Assembly: GCF_000566685.1 (NCBI RefSeq)
Contig: NZ_AZQN01000009.1
Coordinates: 1-64,000 of the forward strand
Length of the DNA stretch: 64,000 nucleotides
Reading direction: 5' to 3'
Source: Dyadobacter tibetensis Y620-1
GTDB taxonomy: Bacteria; Bacteroidota; Bacteroidia; Cytophagales; Spirosomataceae
Position numbers and translations under genes: made by a program. Within the stretch, counting starts at the first letter, position 1; every line of letters begins with the position of its first letter. The notes below the pieces were generated by a model that ran no database searches, was not told the DNA's origin, and was given only the letters and a program-made list of their open reading frames with translations. Below are positions 10,317 through 18,696 of the stretch, piece by piece.

Positions 10317-10534
10317 TCAGTTTTCATTCCCATTGAAGCGAATCCATTGCCCCTTTAGCGTCCTGCCATTTATATTCAAAGCGCACCGCAAGTCTGATAG
10401 AGGTATAGACCCACTAATCTTAAAAATTCGACCTTGCACATGTGCACTTTCAAACAGAAAATATACCTGGCTGGCCTCATATTCCTCTATAAAGAATTGT
10501 CTGATAAATTGTCTTAAATCCTTTTTATGAACCT
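10317..10534 (-). pseudogene. Possible remnant of a short coding region
   Basis: On the minus strand about 70 codons run without a stop between a TAG near 10537 and the TGA at 10317-10319. The translation looks protein-like (segments such as EEYEASQVYFLFES and GRIFKISGSIPLSDL) with natural codon use, but there is no ATG, GTG or TTG at its beginning. It lies between the hydrolase stop and a terminator on the same strand, so it would be transcribed. It could be the tail of a gene broken by a frameshift or chance. I do not recognise a family. Confidence 0.25.
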
Positions 10535-10572
10535 AAATTACCTTCAGGAGTTTTGTATTGCTGTATGATATT

Positions 10573-11508
10573 TCAGAAATGTGGTTTGGGAAAGTGCAAC
10601 CATTCATAGCCCTTTTCGCTACGGCGAACCCACCCTATACCTGGAAACTTTAAATGCGCACCTGCCACCAGAACAGCTTTTTGAGCCATACGAGCATACA
10701 TTTTTGTTCTCTGCATTTTACCCTTTTCCATGTCAATATCGTAGGTATCATCCAGTTCAGGCAAAACAAACTGTATTGCATCAATGTGAACCAGGTCTCC
10801 CCAGAAAATAATTTTCCGGCCTTTACTTTGGAGTTCAAAAGCGGAGTGGCCTGGTGTATGACCGGGTATTGAAATTGATCGGAACCCTGGGAGTAGCCGT
10901 GAAGAGCCCTTAAAGGTTTCTATCCTATTACCGTAAGCAGCAAGTATACTTTGTTCCTTTAAGAAAAATTCCTTTGCATCGCCTTCCATTCCCGACAAAT
11001 AGGCACTGTTCATCCAATAGGCGTACTCTTTCTCATGTAAATGTAAGGTCGCATTGGGGTAAACGACTTGGCCATTCAGCGTTAATCCTCCGGAATGATC
11101 GGCATGCACATGCGTTAGATAAATATCAGTAATATCTTCTGGACGATATCCAGCTAATCTTAAACTTTGCGTTAGCTTCCCAGCTGAGGGTATATCCAGA
11201 AAATCACCAGCCCCCGTATCGATTAATAACCGTTTCTCCTCCCTCACAATCAGATAAGCGTTTACCGGTATATCCACCGGATTCCTTATACCAGATTTTT
11301 CTAAAAGGTGGACAATCTGACCAGGTTCTTCTTCTCTGAATAATTTTTGAGCATCGGTGGAAACAATACCATCAGAAAGTGCTATCACTCTAATGTCGCC
11401 CACATAAAAGGAATAAAAATTAGCCTGTTCCTGTGCATGGACATTGAACATGACAATCTGGATCATGAACACCAGTAAGATAGATGCTTTATTACTTTTC
11501 ATTTTCAT
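10573..11508 (-). CDS. Secreted metallo-beta-lactamase-fold hydrolase
   Basis: The 311-residue protein starts with a signal peptide (1-25, cleavage near VHAQ) and then has the MBL fold. Zinc ligands are visible: HVHADH at 133-138, H217 or H221 in GHTPGHS, and D238 in FWGDLVHID, with a final His near 284 (GAHLKFPG). This set fits the lactonase/alkylsulfatase-like branch whose members open lactones or cleave esters in the periplasm; the substrate cannot be read from sequence. A divergent HxlR regulator starts 90 bp away and is the likely controller. An in-frame Met at position 3 is an equally possible start. Confidence 0.9.
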   Translation of the reverse strand: MKMKSNKASILLVFMIQIVMFNVHAQEQANFYSFYVGDIRVIALSDGIVSTDAQKLFREEEPGQIVHLLEKSGIRNPVDIPVNAYLIVREEKRLLIDTGAGDFLDIPSAGKLTQSLRLAGYRPEDITDIYLTHVHADHSGGLTLNGQVVYPNATLHLHEKEYAYWMNSAYLSGMEGDAKEFFLKEQSILAAYGNRIETFKGSSRLLPGFRSISIPGHTPGHSAFELQSKGRKIIFWGDLVHIDAIQFVLPELDDTYDIDMEKGKMQRTKMYARMAQKAVLVAGAHLKFPGIGWVRRSEKGYEWLHFPKPHF

Positions 11509-11575
11509 TAATATTTATTTGATTTTGCAAAAAAAATAAAACAAACCCGGCTCTAATAGGGCTAAAAGAAAGTCT

Positions 11576-11593
11576 AGTAACCTTTAAGTAACC
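11576..11593. promoter_or_regulatory. Direct repeat AGTAACC, possible HxlR operator
   Basis: The heptamer AGTAACC occurs at 11576-11582 and 11587-11593, exactly 11 bp (one helical turn) apart, in the 90-bp space between the divergent hydrolase and HxlR genes and just 5 bp before the HxlR start codon. The position suits autoregulation by a dimeric winged-helix protein. No binding data are available from sequence alone. Confidence 0.35.
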
Positions 11594-11598
11594 AGAAA

Positions 11599-11928
11599 AT
11601 GAATAGAGAGATTTTCATATGTAGTAATTGCCCGATGACCAGAACTATGGCCACGATCGGGACTAAATGGAAGCCCATTATTATATACGCCCTGGGAAAT
11701 CGTACATTAAGATTTGGGGAACTTCATGTTCGAATCGATACCATTTCCCGCAAGGTACTTACCGACCAGCTTAGGGAATTAACAGAAGACGGTATCATTC
11801 AAAGAAGCCCCGCTCAAGACAGTTCCCGAAAAGTAGAATATCGCCTGACTGAAAAGGGACTGGCCCTGCTACCCATCATGAATATGCTTACGGAATGGAA
11901 CCTTAGATATAATGAGTCCGAGATTTAG
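11599..11928 (+). CDS. HxlR-family winged-helix transcriptional regulator
   Basis: This 109-residue protein matches the HxlR/DUF24 family in length and pattern: an N-terminal cysteine pair before the helix (C8, C11 in ICSNCPM), the GTKWKPIIIYALG helix, the LTDQLRELTEDGII recognition region and a wing with VEYRLTEKG. In family members such as YodB and HypR the N-terminal Cys senses quinones, aldehydes or oxidants; C11 is in the matching position. It is transcribed away from the secreted hydrolase and probably controls it together with itself. The CinA-like gene follows 61 bp downstream on the same strand. Confidence 0.93.
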   Translation: MNREIFICSNCPMTRTMATIGTKWKPIIIYALGNRTLRFGELHVRIDTISRKVLTDQLRELTEDGIIQRSPAQDSSRKVEYRLTEKGLALLPIMNMLTEWNLRYNESEI

Positions 11929-11989
11929 AATAATATTACATCTGGCAAACTTTTTATAGATATAAAATCAAACCATATCAGAGATTATC

Positions 11990-12496
11990 ATGCCTTCAGA
12001 AATTGTTTTACGGTGCAGCGAGGCTTTAAAAAATAGGGAAATGTGCCTAGCCTTTGCAGAGAGTGCCACAGCGGGCCGGATGGCATTTGAGTTCTCGCTC
12101 TGCCCTCAATCTGGCAGCATACTCAAGGGGGGGCTTGTGTGTTATGATGCCAGCGTAAAAACGGACGTATTAGGCCTGGATCCGGAATTGATAGAAAAAT
12201 TCACTCCCGAATCGGCTGAAGTAACGCAGGCCATGGCCCACCGGCTTCAGTATCTGATTCCCTCTGACATACAGGTGGCAGTTACGGGACTGACTACCCC
12301 GGGAGGGAGTGAAAATAAAGAAAAACCAGTGGGTACCATGTTTCTTCATATCATCCTCAAGCACCGATCCATTGCCCAAAAAGTCGCTTTCCATGGAAGT
12401 CCCGAGGAGATGGTGCTACAAACCATCGATCTTCTGGCGTATACTATTCTTCAGGCCCTGGAAACAAATGTGCCCCACTCCACTCTGGAATCCTGA
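11990..12496 (+). CDS. CinA-family nicotinamide-nucleotide amidohydrolase domain protein
   Basis: The 168-residue protein is a stand-alone CinA C-terminal domain (PncC-like), which deamidates nicotinamide mononucleotide in NAD salvage. The signature motifs are present: ESATAGR at 24-30, GGLVCYD, and VTGLTTPGG followed by KPVGTMF. The N-terminal molybdopterin-binding-like half of full CinA is absent, which is normal for this subfamily. It follows the HxlR gene on the same strand and converges with a secreted-protein gene ending at 12566; no clear terminator is visible between them. Confidence 0.9.
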   Translation: MPSEIVLRCSEALKNREMCLAFAESATAGRMAFEFSLCPQSGSILKGGLVCYDASVKTDVLGLDPELIEKFTPESAEVTQAMAHRLQYLIPSDIQVAVTGLTTPGGSENKEKPVGTMFLHIILKHRSIAQKVAFHGSPEEMVLQTIDLLAYTILQALETNVPHSTLES

Positions 12497-12565
12497 AAGA
12501 GATAGGGTAGGCTAATGAAAACTCAAAATTCACGCTACCAAACCCGTATGGCAAAGTGCATTTGC

Positions 12566-13030
12566 TCATTCCCATTGTATAAATATCTTCATTAGGTCGT
12601 CCGATTTTCCGTCCGTTTTAGGAACTGCTTTAAACCCTAGATTCAAAATCAATGGTTGTTTATCCACCACACCAAATGCTAAAACCTTAAATTTAAAATT
12701 ATTTCCACGTCGAAGTTCATATTGCTTACCAGTAAAATATCCACCATTCGAAACGAAACTTACAGCACTTGTTTTACTGTATTTAAGCTGGTCTTCGAAC
12801 TGTCGAATAATTTCCTTTTCAATACCTTGCTCCACCATTTCCTTTGATAAGTAAAGCCATTGTGCAGAGAAAAAATCGCTTTCTATTGAATATTCGTCTT
12901 GGGCAGTATAATTTCCTGGGACTAGTATTTCAGTATTCACATATTGCACGCTTTTTATTTCAGCCTTTTGGCCAAAAATATTTGAAATGCTACAGATCAG
13001 AATAGCGCTTAACATCATTTTTTTTATCAT
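12566..13030 (-). CDS. Small secreted protein of unknown function
   Basis: The 154-residue product has a signal peptide (1-20, MIKKMMLSAILICSISNIFG, then QKAE). The rest is a soluble mixed alpha/beta sequence with no motif I recognise. It is the last gene of the minus-strand run that begins with the sulfatase, starting 36 bp after the Sco-family gene, so it is probably co-transcribed and may act with those envelope proteins. Confidence 0.75.
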   Translation of the reverse strand: MIKKMMLSAILICSISNIFGQKAEIKSVQYVNTEILVPGNYTAQDEYSIESDFFSAQWLYLSKEMVEQGIEKEIIRQFEDQLKYSKTSAVSFVSNGGYFTGKQYELRRGNNFKFKVLAFGVVDKQPLILNLGFKAVPKTDGKSDDLMKIFIQWE

Positions 13031-13065
13031 TATCTTTTATTTATGGCAGCATATAAATGCCCCGG

Positions 13066-13740
13066 CTACCGCTCTGATTGATTAGTAGTATCAGACTTGA
13101 GTGTATTAATATCTTCGATCAGTTGTTCAATTTCCAATTGCAAAGTACCATTATAAATCCCCCTGATTCTTTTTGATTTGTCAACGAGCAAAATATGCTC
13201 TGTATGCAAAAAATCGGTGCTGTCTTTGGAAAAACCCAGGTCTTCTTCTGCAAAATACGATTGTCGGGCTAAGGTATATATTTCACTTTTGCTTCCCGTT
13301 AGCAAATGCCAATTATTGGCGGTAATTGCGTTTTCCTCTGCATACTGTTTTAGGCGAGATACGGTGTCCATCCATGGGGTCACACTAAAGGATAGCATCA
13401 CCACTTCATTATTATTTTTAAACACCTCCTGCACCATTTTCATATGCTTTGTCATCACCGGACAGATGCTACCACAACGGGTAAAAATAAAATTGGCAAT
13501 ATGAATTTTACCCTCAATATCAGCATCTGTAATTTTATTCCCATGCTGGTCTGTCATCCCGAATGCAGCAATTTGATGAGTAATATTCTCAGTCGCATCC
13601 TTATCGGATGTATAGAACTGAGGAGTAAAATCCGGTGTATTATAATAGGGAAGCTTCATTTCACTATGCTCAGAAGAACAGGAAAACAAAGTTACACAAA
13701 GGATGGTCAAACTAATTTTTGAAAACGCTGTCCGGTACAT
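13066..13740 (-). CDS. Sco1/SenC-family lipoprotein (copper chaperone / thiol oxidoreductase fold)
   Basis: A 224-residue lipoprotein: signal segment with lipobox LFSC (Cys about 21), then a thioredoxin fold. The copper-binding CxxxC motif is C89 and C93 (RCGSICP), and the distal His is H179 (or H182) in FLHTEHILLVD. Sco proteins deliver copper to cytochrome oxidase or act as periplasmic thiol-redox factors. Here the gene sits among a MORN-type lipoprotein, a YHYH protein and a sulfatase rather than oxidase genes. Its first 29 bp overlap the end of the preceding gene, which suggests translational coupling. Confidence 0.93.
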   Translation of the reverse strand: MYRTAFSKISLTILCVTLFSCSSEHSEMKLPYYNTPDFTPQFYTSDKDATENITHQIAAFGMTDQHGNKITDADIEGKIHIANFIFTRCGSICPVMTKHMKMVQEVFKNNNEVVMLSFSVTPWMDTVSRLKQYAEENAITANNWHLLTGSKSEIYTLARQSYFAEEDLGFSKDSTDFLHTEHILLVDKSKRIRGIYNGTLQLEIEQLIEDINTLKSDTTNQSER

Positions 13741-14308
13741 TTATACAATTTTTTGTTCCTAATAATCCATAACGCCGACCATCTTTAATGATGTAATTGG
13801 CTTTTATTTTACCGTTGTCATACCACCACTGCTGGGCTCCTTCCTCGTGTCCAGCTTCATAGTTCATCTGTTTTGTCAACAAACCCTCTTCGTTCCATTC
13901 ACGGCATGTTCCGGAATACTCGTCGGATTCAAAGAAGTAGTGTAATTTCTTATTTCCGTTTTCCCACCACCCGAGCAATTCACCCGTTTTCAAGCCATTG
14001 GCAAAATGTCTCTTTTCTTTTAGTATATTTTTGGGATAATACTTCCTCCATTCACCGTCTTCTCTGCCATTTCGGTAACTGGAAATTTCAGCAGTGTCAC
14101 TGGTCTCCGGGTAGTATGTTAGCAGTATACCGCTAAATAGGCTGTCATTTTCATACAATTCTCCATTTCGCATGGTAATATGGGCCGAATCGGCGTTCAC
14201 GATTTCCAGCGGAGTATTATTACTTCTTTCATTGGCACTACAGCGCAGCAATGAAAAAAGTAAAGTCAGGAGTAAAGCCTTAATTACTAACCGTTCCGGG
14301 CGTACCAT
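13712..14308 (-). CDS. MORN-repeat lipoprotein
   Basis: I choose the Met at 14306-14308 because it begins a good lipoprotein signal (hydrophobic core then SLLRC); a start five codons earlier is possible. The mature part has several MORN-2 type repeats of about 22 residues (YRNGREDGEWRKYYP, FANGLKTGELLGWWENG, YEAGHEEGAQQWWYDNG), which fold as a beta-sheet strip and are common in Bacteroidota surface or membrane-associated proteins. It overlaps both neighbours by 29 bp (YHYH protein upstream, Sco protein downstream), a strong sign of one operon. Exact role unknown. Confidence 0.85.
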   Translation of the reverse strand: MVRPERLVIKALLLTLLFSLLRCSANERSNNTPLEIVNADSAHITMRNGELYENDSLFSGILLTYYPETSDTAEISSYRNGREDGEWRKYYPKNILKEKRHFANGLKTGELLGWWENGNKKLHYFFESDEYSGTCREWNEEGLLTKQMNYEAGHEEGAQQWWYDNGKIKANYIIKDGRRYGLLGTKNCINVPDSVFKN

Positions 14309-15029
14309 AATATCCGCTTCCATTGATATAGGGGTCTGTATTCGTTATATGATAATGATAGATGCCATTTGGGTAATCTTCTGTGGCAGTGGTATGCCCA
14401 TGATATGCATCCAAGCCTGTTACAGCAGCACCATTTTCTTCAGGCCCGTAGACAGGAAAACCGTCCAGCAAGAAACCCATTAAGGCAGACTTATTGGCTT
14501 TGACCGTCGTAAGGTATGTGGGCTCTACATGGTAGTGGTAGCGACTCCCTCCATCTGGATGTCCCCAATATCTATCAAAGCTTTGAATTTCATTAGTAAG
14601 GGGTTGTGCCGGTCCTGCATACTGATTATAAAAAGGAACTCCATTAATTGAAACCCCTATTGGCCCCAGGGGCGTAGCGGCATGGTTGTTGGCTTTTGTC
14701 GGATTCAATGGTATTTTGAATGTATAATTCTGAGAACCTATCGTATTTGGATTTTTTTTAAACGATACCCCGCCAAATGTAGTGCCGCTAAAAGCCTCAT
14801 ACATATTGCTGCTGGTGGAATAGTAAACACTTTTATAATCAGGCATTCCGTTTGTTTTGATGGTGATGTAGGTACCATCAGACGTTAGGCTGCTGGCCCC
14901 ATATATTTTTTCATACACGGCAGGAACAGCATTTGTTGTTTCAGTAACTGGGGCATCATCATTCTTACAACTTCCATTAAGAAAAAGGGTAGCTATAAAA
15001 ATAAAAGGTAGTAAGATCATTGATTTCAT
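14280..15029 (-). CDS. YHYH-domain lipoprotein
   Basis: A 249-residue lipoprotein (lipobox LNGSC near residue 21). The YHYH motif is found twice (RYHYHVEPTY and GIYHYHIT), with the conserved core DGFPVYGPEE and YHGHT, as in the YHYH family. The His-rich core suggests metal binding, but the biochemical role of the family is not established to my knowledge. It starts 24 bp after the sulfatase gene and overlaps the MORN protein gene by 29 bp. Such genes are often seen near Sco and sulfatase genes in marine and soil bacteria, which fits the layout here. Confidence 0.9.
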   Translation of the reverse strand: MKSMILLPFIFIATLFLNGSCKNDDAPVTETTNAVPAVYEKIYGASSLTSDGTYITIKTNGMPDYKSVYYSTSSNMYEAFSGTTFGGVSFKKNPNTIGSQNYTFKIPLNPTKANNHAATPLGPIGVSINGVPFYNQYAGPAQPLTNEIQSFDRYWGHPDGGSRYHYHVEPTYLTTVKANKSALMGFLLDGFPVYGPEENGAAVTGLDAYHGHTTATEDYPNGIYHYHITNTDPYINGSGYYGTPGTVSN

Positions 15030-15053
15030 AAATTCATGGGTTTTGTCGACTGA

Positions 15054-16382
15054 TTATAGACTTGACTTTATATTACTTAGCGCCTCCAGATTTTGTTGCG
15101 CCTCAGTGTCTAAAGGTTCAAGCATTAAGTTGATTGTTTCAAATGGATCCGTACTTAGCTTGTACAGGTATTCTGTTCCGTTTTGAAGTTTAATGTATTT
15201 ATATTGGTTATTGCGCAAGGTATAGCCATCGTTTCTGGAAGGAGAATTCCCAAAAAATTCACTGTAATTATAGGTTCTCTTAGCAGCTGATGCGTTGGTA
15301 AATAGTGGTTTTACGCTTATTCCGTCAAAATAACTGGTATCGCCTATTCCTGCAATATCAGCAAAAGTTGAAAACATGTCCGGCGCTTGCACCAATGCGT
15401 TCTCTATTGCATTTTTTCTCGTTACATTTTTTCCGCAAACGATCAGTGGACAATTGATCCCTCCTTGATATAGCGTGCTCTTTGCCCTTCCAATATAGGG
15501 GGCTTGCGCCACCTGTGTTGGCGTACCATTATCGCCTATGATCATAAAAACCGTATTCTCTCTTTGAACTTCACTCATGGAAGCGATCATTCTGCCAATT
15601 TCTTTATCCATGGATTCAATGGACGCTAGGTAATACGGAAGTGGATTTGCATTCACATCGGACTGATTATTGGATAAAGACTGGTCCGTTATCAAATCCA
15701 GGGGAGGTCTGTGGAAGGGGGTATGGGGTGCATTAAAGGCAAGCCATAGGAAAAATGGTTTGGTTTGTTGCTCCATCCAGTTTATCGACTGATTTACAAA
15801 ATGGGTGGTAGCATAGGTAGTAATATTTTGCTGAGCACCGTTGGTGGTTTGGGTCCAATTATAATAGTCGTTGACCATGCCGATCATGATACCGCTAAAA
15901 TACTGAACACCAAGGCTTTCTGGTGCCGTAAGATTTACCCCTCCACTCACATGCCATTTTCCGATTACTGCATTGCTGTATTTATTGTCGGTCTTGTCGC
16001 TGATGTATTTTTGAATGATCATTTCATCTTCTGACAAAACTTGCCCTGCCGAGCCCACTCCTGTTCTGAAACCATACTTCCCCGTAAGCAATGACGCTCT
16101 CGTTGGAGAGCACTCTGGGCTAGTCCAAAAATTGGTAAATGTAATACCACTGCCGGCCATGGAGTCTAATACAGGCGTATTTGCCTTTACACTATTGATA
16201 CCGGGCGCATTTCCAAATGCATCCCAACCCATATCGTCGGCGATAATAAAGACAATATTTGGCGAGTCATCCAAAACATCTCCTTCTTGGTCTATGGGCG
16301 TTTGTTTACAAGAGGCTGCTCCCAATACAAAAATTAGTAAAACTGAAAGTGGAATTATAAGTAGCTTCTGAGTCATCATCAA
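15054..16382 (-). CDS. Sulfatase-family lipoprotein
   Basis: The 442-residue protein has a lipoprotein signal (lipobox Cys about 25) and the alkaline-phosphatase/sulfatase fold. The metal site begins with IVFIIADDMG (D49, D50). The formylglycine motif C-x-P-x-R is present as CSPTR with C91, and a second metal site shows FMIIGDNGTP. A formylglycine-generating enzyme would be needed in trans; none is in the window. It is the first gene of a five-gene minus-strand operon. Its first 50 codons and its upstream region are duplicated at 24816-25080. The upstream side is occupied by a tandem repeat array that begins about 125 bp from the start codon. Confidence 0.93.
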   Translation of the reverse strand: MMMTQKLLIIPLSVLLIFVLGAASCKQTPIDQEGDVLDDSPNIVFIIADDMGWDAFGNAPGINSVKANTPVLDSMAGSGITFTNFWTSPECSPTRASLLTGKYGFRTGVGSAGQVLSEDEMIIQKYISDKTDNKYSNAVIGKWHVSGGVNLTAPESLGVQYFSGIMIGMVNDYYNWTQTTNGAQQNITTYATTHFVNQSINWMEQQTKPFFLWLAFNAPHTPFHRPPLDLITDQSLSNNQSDVNANPLPYYLASIESMDKEIGRMIASMSEVQRENTVFMIIGDNGTPTQVAQAPYIGRAKSTLYQGGINCPLIVCGKNVTRKNAIENALVQAPDMFSTFADIAGIGDTSYFDGISVKPLFTNASAAKRTYNYSEFFGNSPSRNDGYTLRNNQYKYIKLQNGTEYLYKLSTDPFETINLMLEPLDTEAQQNLEALSNIKSSL

Positions 16383-16507
16383 AAATATTTGTTCGATAGA
16401 CCTTCTGAAGAGCTTAAGGTTTAAACTTGAGGGTATTTATTCTTGCCCAATGCTCAACTCGTCGACCTTAAGGTCGCTAGTGTGTCGGTTTTATTGAAAA
16501 AGTTTTT
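16232..16507. repeat. Segmental duplication, copy 1 (sulfatase 5' end and upstream region)
   Basis: This segment reappears at about 24816-25075 in the same orientation with roughly nine of ten bases the same by eye. Copy 1 contains the intact first 50 codons of the sulfatase and the sequence leading into the repeat array. The right-hand flank of the array is also matched at the second locus (18026-18113 against 25481-25568), so the whole locus was duplicated, not just the coding fragment. Confidence 0.8.
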
Positions 16508-16513
16508 AGATTT

Positions 16514-17055
16514 ATTCTATAATCATTTCATCCCTCCGGGATTCTACGCCTTTTGGTACTGGTTTGATTCTATAATCATATCATCCCTTCGGGATTTTAC
16601 GCCTTATGGTACTGGTTTGATTCTATAATCATGTCATGCTTTCTGGATTCTACGGCTTTTGGTGCTGGGTTCATTCTATAATCATATCATCCCTTCGGGA
16701 TTTTACGCCTTATGGTACTGGTTTGATTCTATAATCAATCATCCCTTCCTGGATTCTACGGCTTTTGGTGCTGGGTTCATTCTATAATCATATCATCCCT
16801 TCGGGATTTTACGCCTTATGGTACTGGTTTGATTCTATAATCATGTCATGCTTTCTGGATTCTACGGCTTTTGGTGCTGGGTTCATTCTATAATCATATC
16901 ATCCCTTCGGGATTTTACGCCTTATGGTACTGGTTTGATTCTATAATCATGTCATGCTTTCTGGATTCTACGGCTTTTGGTGCTGGGTTCATTCTATAAT
17001 CATATCATCCCTTCGGGATTTTACGCCTTATGGTACTGGTTTGATTCTATAATCA
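16514..17055. repeat. Tandem array of ten 53-bp monomers
   Basis: The motif ATTCTATAATCA starts at 16514, 16567, 16620, 16673, 16726, 16779, 16832, 16885, 16938, 16991 and 17044, an exact 53-bp period. Two monomer types alternate: one with the hairpin ATCCCTTCGGGAT and TTTTACGCCTTATGGTACTGG, the other with TGCTTTCTGGATTCTACGG and TTTTGGTGCTGGG. The higher-order unit is therefore a 106-bp dimer repeated about five times. There are no unique spacers, so it is not a CRISPR array. The near-identity of dimers points to recent expansion by slippage or unequal crossing-over. Confidence 0.92.
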
Positions 17056-17995
17056 TGTCTCATTTTAAAAGGTTACCAACCAAGCTGGAAGGTTGTTTTA
17101 TCGGCGGGTTGTATTGAACCACGAAGTGGTGTAATGATTATAGCCATATCGAATGGCAATGTTTAGAACCCAGAATGGGTGACATTATTGGCCTATCCGT
17201 ACATCTTTCGGGATTTTACGGCTTGCATTGCTGGTTTGATTCTATAATCAATCATCCCTTCGGGATTCTACGGAATGGATTTTAGTTTGGGTTTATTTTC
17301 CTGTCATTTTAAAAGGTTACCAACCAATCTGGAAGGTTGTTTTATCGGCGGGCCGTATTGAACCACGAAGTGGTGTAATGATTATAGCAATATCGAATAG
17401 AAATGATCATAACCCAGAATGGGTGACATTATTGGACCATCCGTACATCTTTCGGGATTTTACGGAATGGATTTTAGTTTGGGTTTATTTTCCTGTCATT
17501 TTAAAGGTTACCAACCGATCTGGGAGGTTGTTTTTTCGGCGGGATGTATTGTACCACGAAGTGGTGTAATGATTATACCAATGTCGAATGGCAATGTTTA
17601 GAACCCAGGATGGGTGACATTATTGGACCATCCGTACATCTTTCGGGATTCAGTGGCTTGCAATGCTGGTTTGATTCTATAATCATATCATCCCTTCGGG
17701 ATTCTATGGAATGGATTTTAGTTTGGGTTTATTTTCCTGTCATTTTAAAAGGTTACCAACCAATCTGGAAGGTTGTTTTATCGGCGGGTTGTATTGAACC
17801 ACGAAGTGGTGTAATGATTATACCAATGTCGAATGGCAATGTTTAGAACCCAGGATGGGTGACATTATTGGACCATCCGTACATCTTTCGGGATTCAGTG
17901 GCTTGCAATGCTGGTTTGATTCTATAATCATATCATCCCTTCGGGATTCTATGGAATGGATTCATCTTTCGGGATTCAGTGGTTGGGATTCCTGA
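17056..17995. repeat. Composite repeat units of 191 or about 244 bp with mini-hairpins
   Basis: Four long units follow the 53-bp array. The marker GGTTACCAACC (one base varies in the third) starts at 17071, 17315, 17506 and 17751, giving spacings of 244, 191 and 245 bp; the difference equals one inserted 53-bp monomer. Each unit carries hairpins with 5-bp stems and 3-base loops: ACCACGAAGTGGT (first at 17118-17130), ACCCAGAATGGGT (first at 17168-17180) and ATCCCTTCGGGAT. Apparent reading frames across the units are by-products of the repeat. The same unit occurs once more at 25080-25345. Confidence 0.88.
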
Positions 17996-18195
17996 TTTGA
18001 TTTGTCCTTAACTGCTTAATAATAAGGGAGCAGCCACATCACTTACGATGCCTTATCGAAGTGAGCGAAACTCCTTACAAAATCAGCATTAGGTCTTGCA
18101 AAGAGATGAGCAGCTCTCCTTCCACTGCCGCTACAGCTTCCCCAAACCCTTAACGATGTCTGAAAATCAAATAATCAGGAAGCATCATAGCCTCT

Positions 18196-18696
18196 TTATA
18201 GGTCAAGTTTATAGAGCCCATATCGTTTTCCTAGCCGCTGTTCAATTTCTCTTAAAATTTTAAACCCAAAACTTTCATAAAGATGTCGTGCTTTTTCCAT
18301 AAACTCTGAGGTATGAAGAGCGATTGTCGTTTCCCCGCTTTCTTTCGCTTTATCAATACACATCGATATCAATGTTCTACCAATTCCCTGCCCTTCAAAT
18401 GCGGGATCCACAGAAACGAAACGGATATAGCACCATTCCTTAAGATATAGGTCTGTTGGATTTCCATTCGGAACCAAAAAAGCCATTCCTACAATAGGGT
18501 CATTGTCGACAATTCCAAGAAAACAAGTTGATTGCTCCAATAGTCTTTCGAAAGTCGCATCGTTTGATACCGTTTCCTGTAATGATCTCCAATTAGAATC
18601 GGTCAATTGTGTTTGATAAGGTGACCAAGATTTAATCGCTAAGCCTTTCAAGCCTTGCAAATCTCCCATTGTCCCTTGTCTGTAAGTTATATTCAT
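18196..18696 (-). CDS. GNAT-family N-acetyltransferase
   Basis: I set the start at the ATG complementary to 18694-18696 (MNITYRQGTM), which begins the first GNAT strand; a frame 28 codons longer adds only non-homologous sequence. The 166-residue protein shows the acetyl-CoA loop in VDPAFEGQGIGRTLI (motif A, Q-x-x-G-x-G/A) and the ending ARHLYESFGFK typical of the fold. The substrate is unknown. It stands alone between the repeat locus and the frameshifted lipoprotein gene. Confidence 0.9.
   Translation of the reverse strand: MNITYRQGTMGDLQGLKGLAIKSWSPYQTQLTDSNWRSLQETVSNDATFERLLEQSTCFLGIVDNDPIVGMAFLVPNGNPTDLYLKEWCYIRFVSVDPAFEGQGIGRTLISMCIDKAKESGETTIALHTSEFMEKARHLYESFGFKILREIEQRLGKRYGLYKLDL

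Larger units (their letters stand above)
9780..10572. other. Intergenic region with a gene remnant and a minus-strand terminator
   Basis: Apart from the remnant at 10317-10534 and the terminator at 10176-10207, listed separately, I see only a small hairpin CTGTAG/CTACAG at 10026-10045. The first part should contain the promoter of the regulator reading leftwards from 9779. Confidence 0.4.

Noticed and set aside
10333..10530. 65-codon plus-strand frame after the regulator gap
   Set aside because: The opposite strand of the same bases reads much more like protein, so this frame is most likely its shadow.
17378..17846. Small reading frames of 60-100 codons across the composite repeats
   Set aside because: They occur in equivalent positions of each repeat unit, lack start context and follow the DNA repeat rather than a protein pattern.
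16514..17995. Possible CRISPR array
   Set aside because: The repeats are directly adjacent with no unique spacers, the period is 53 bp with alternating monomers, and there are no cas genes nearby.
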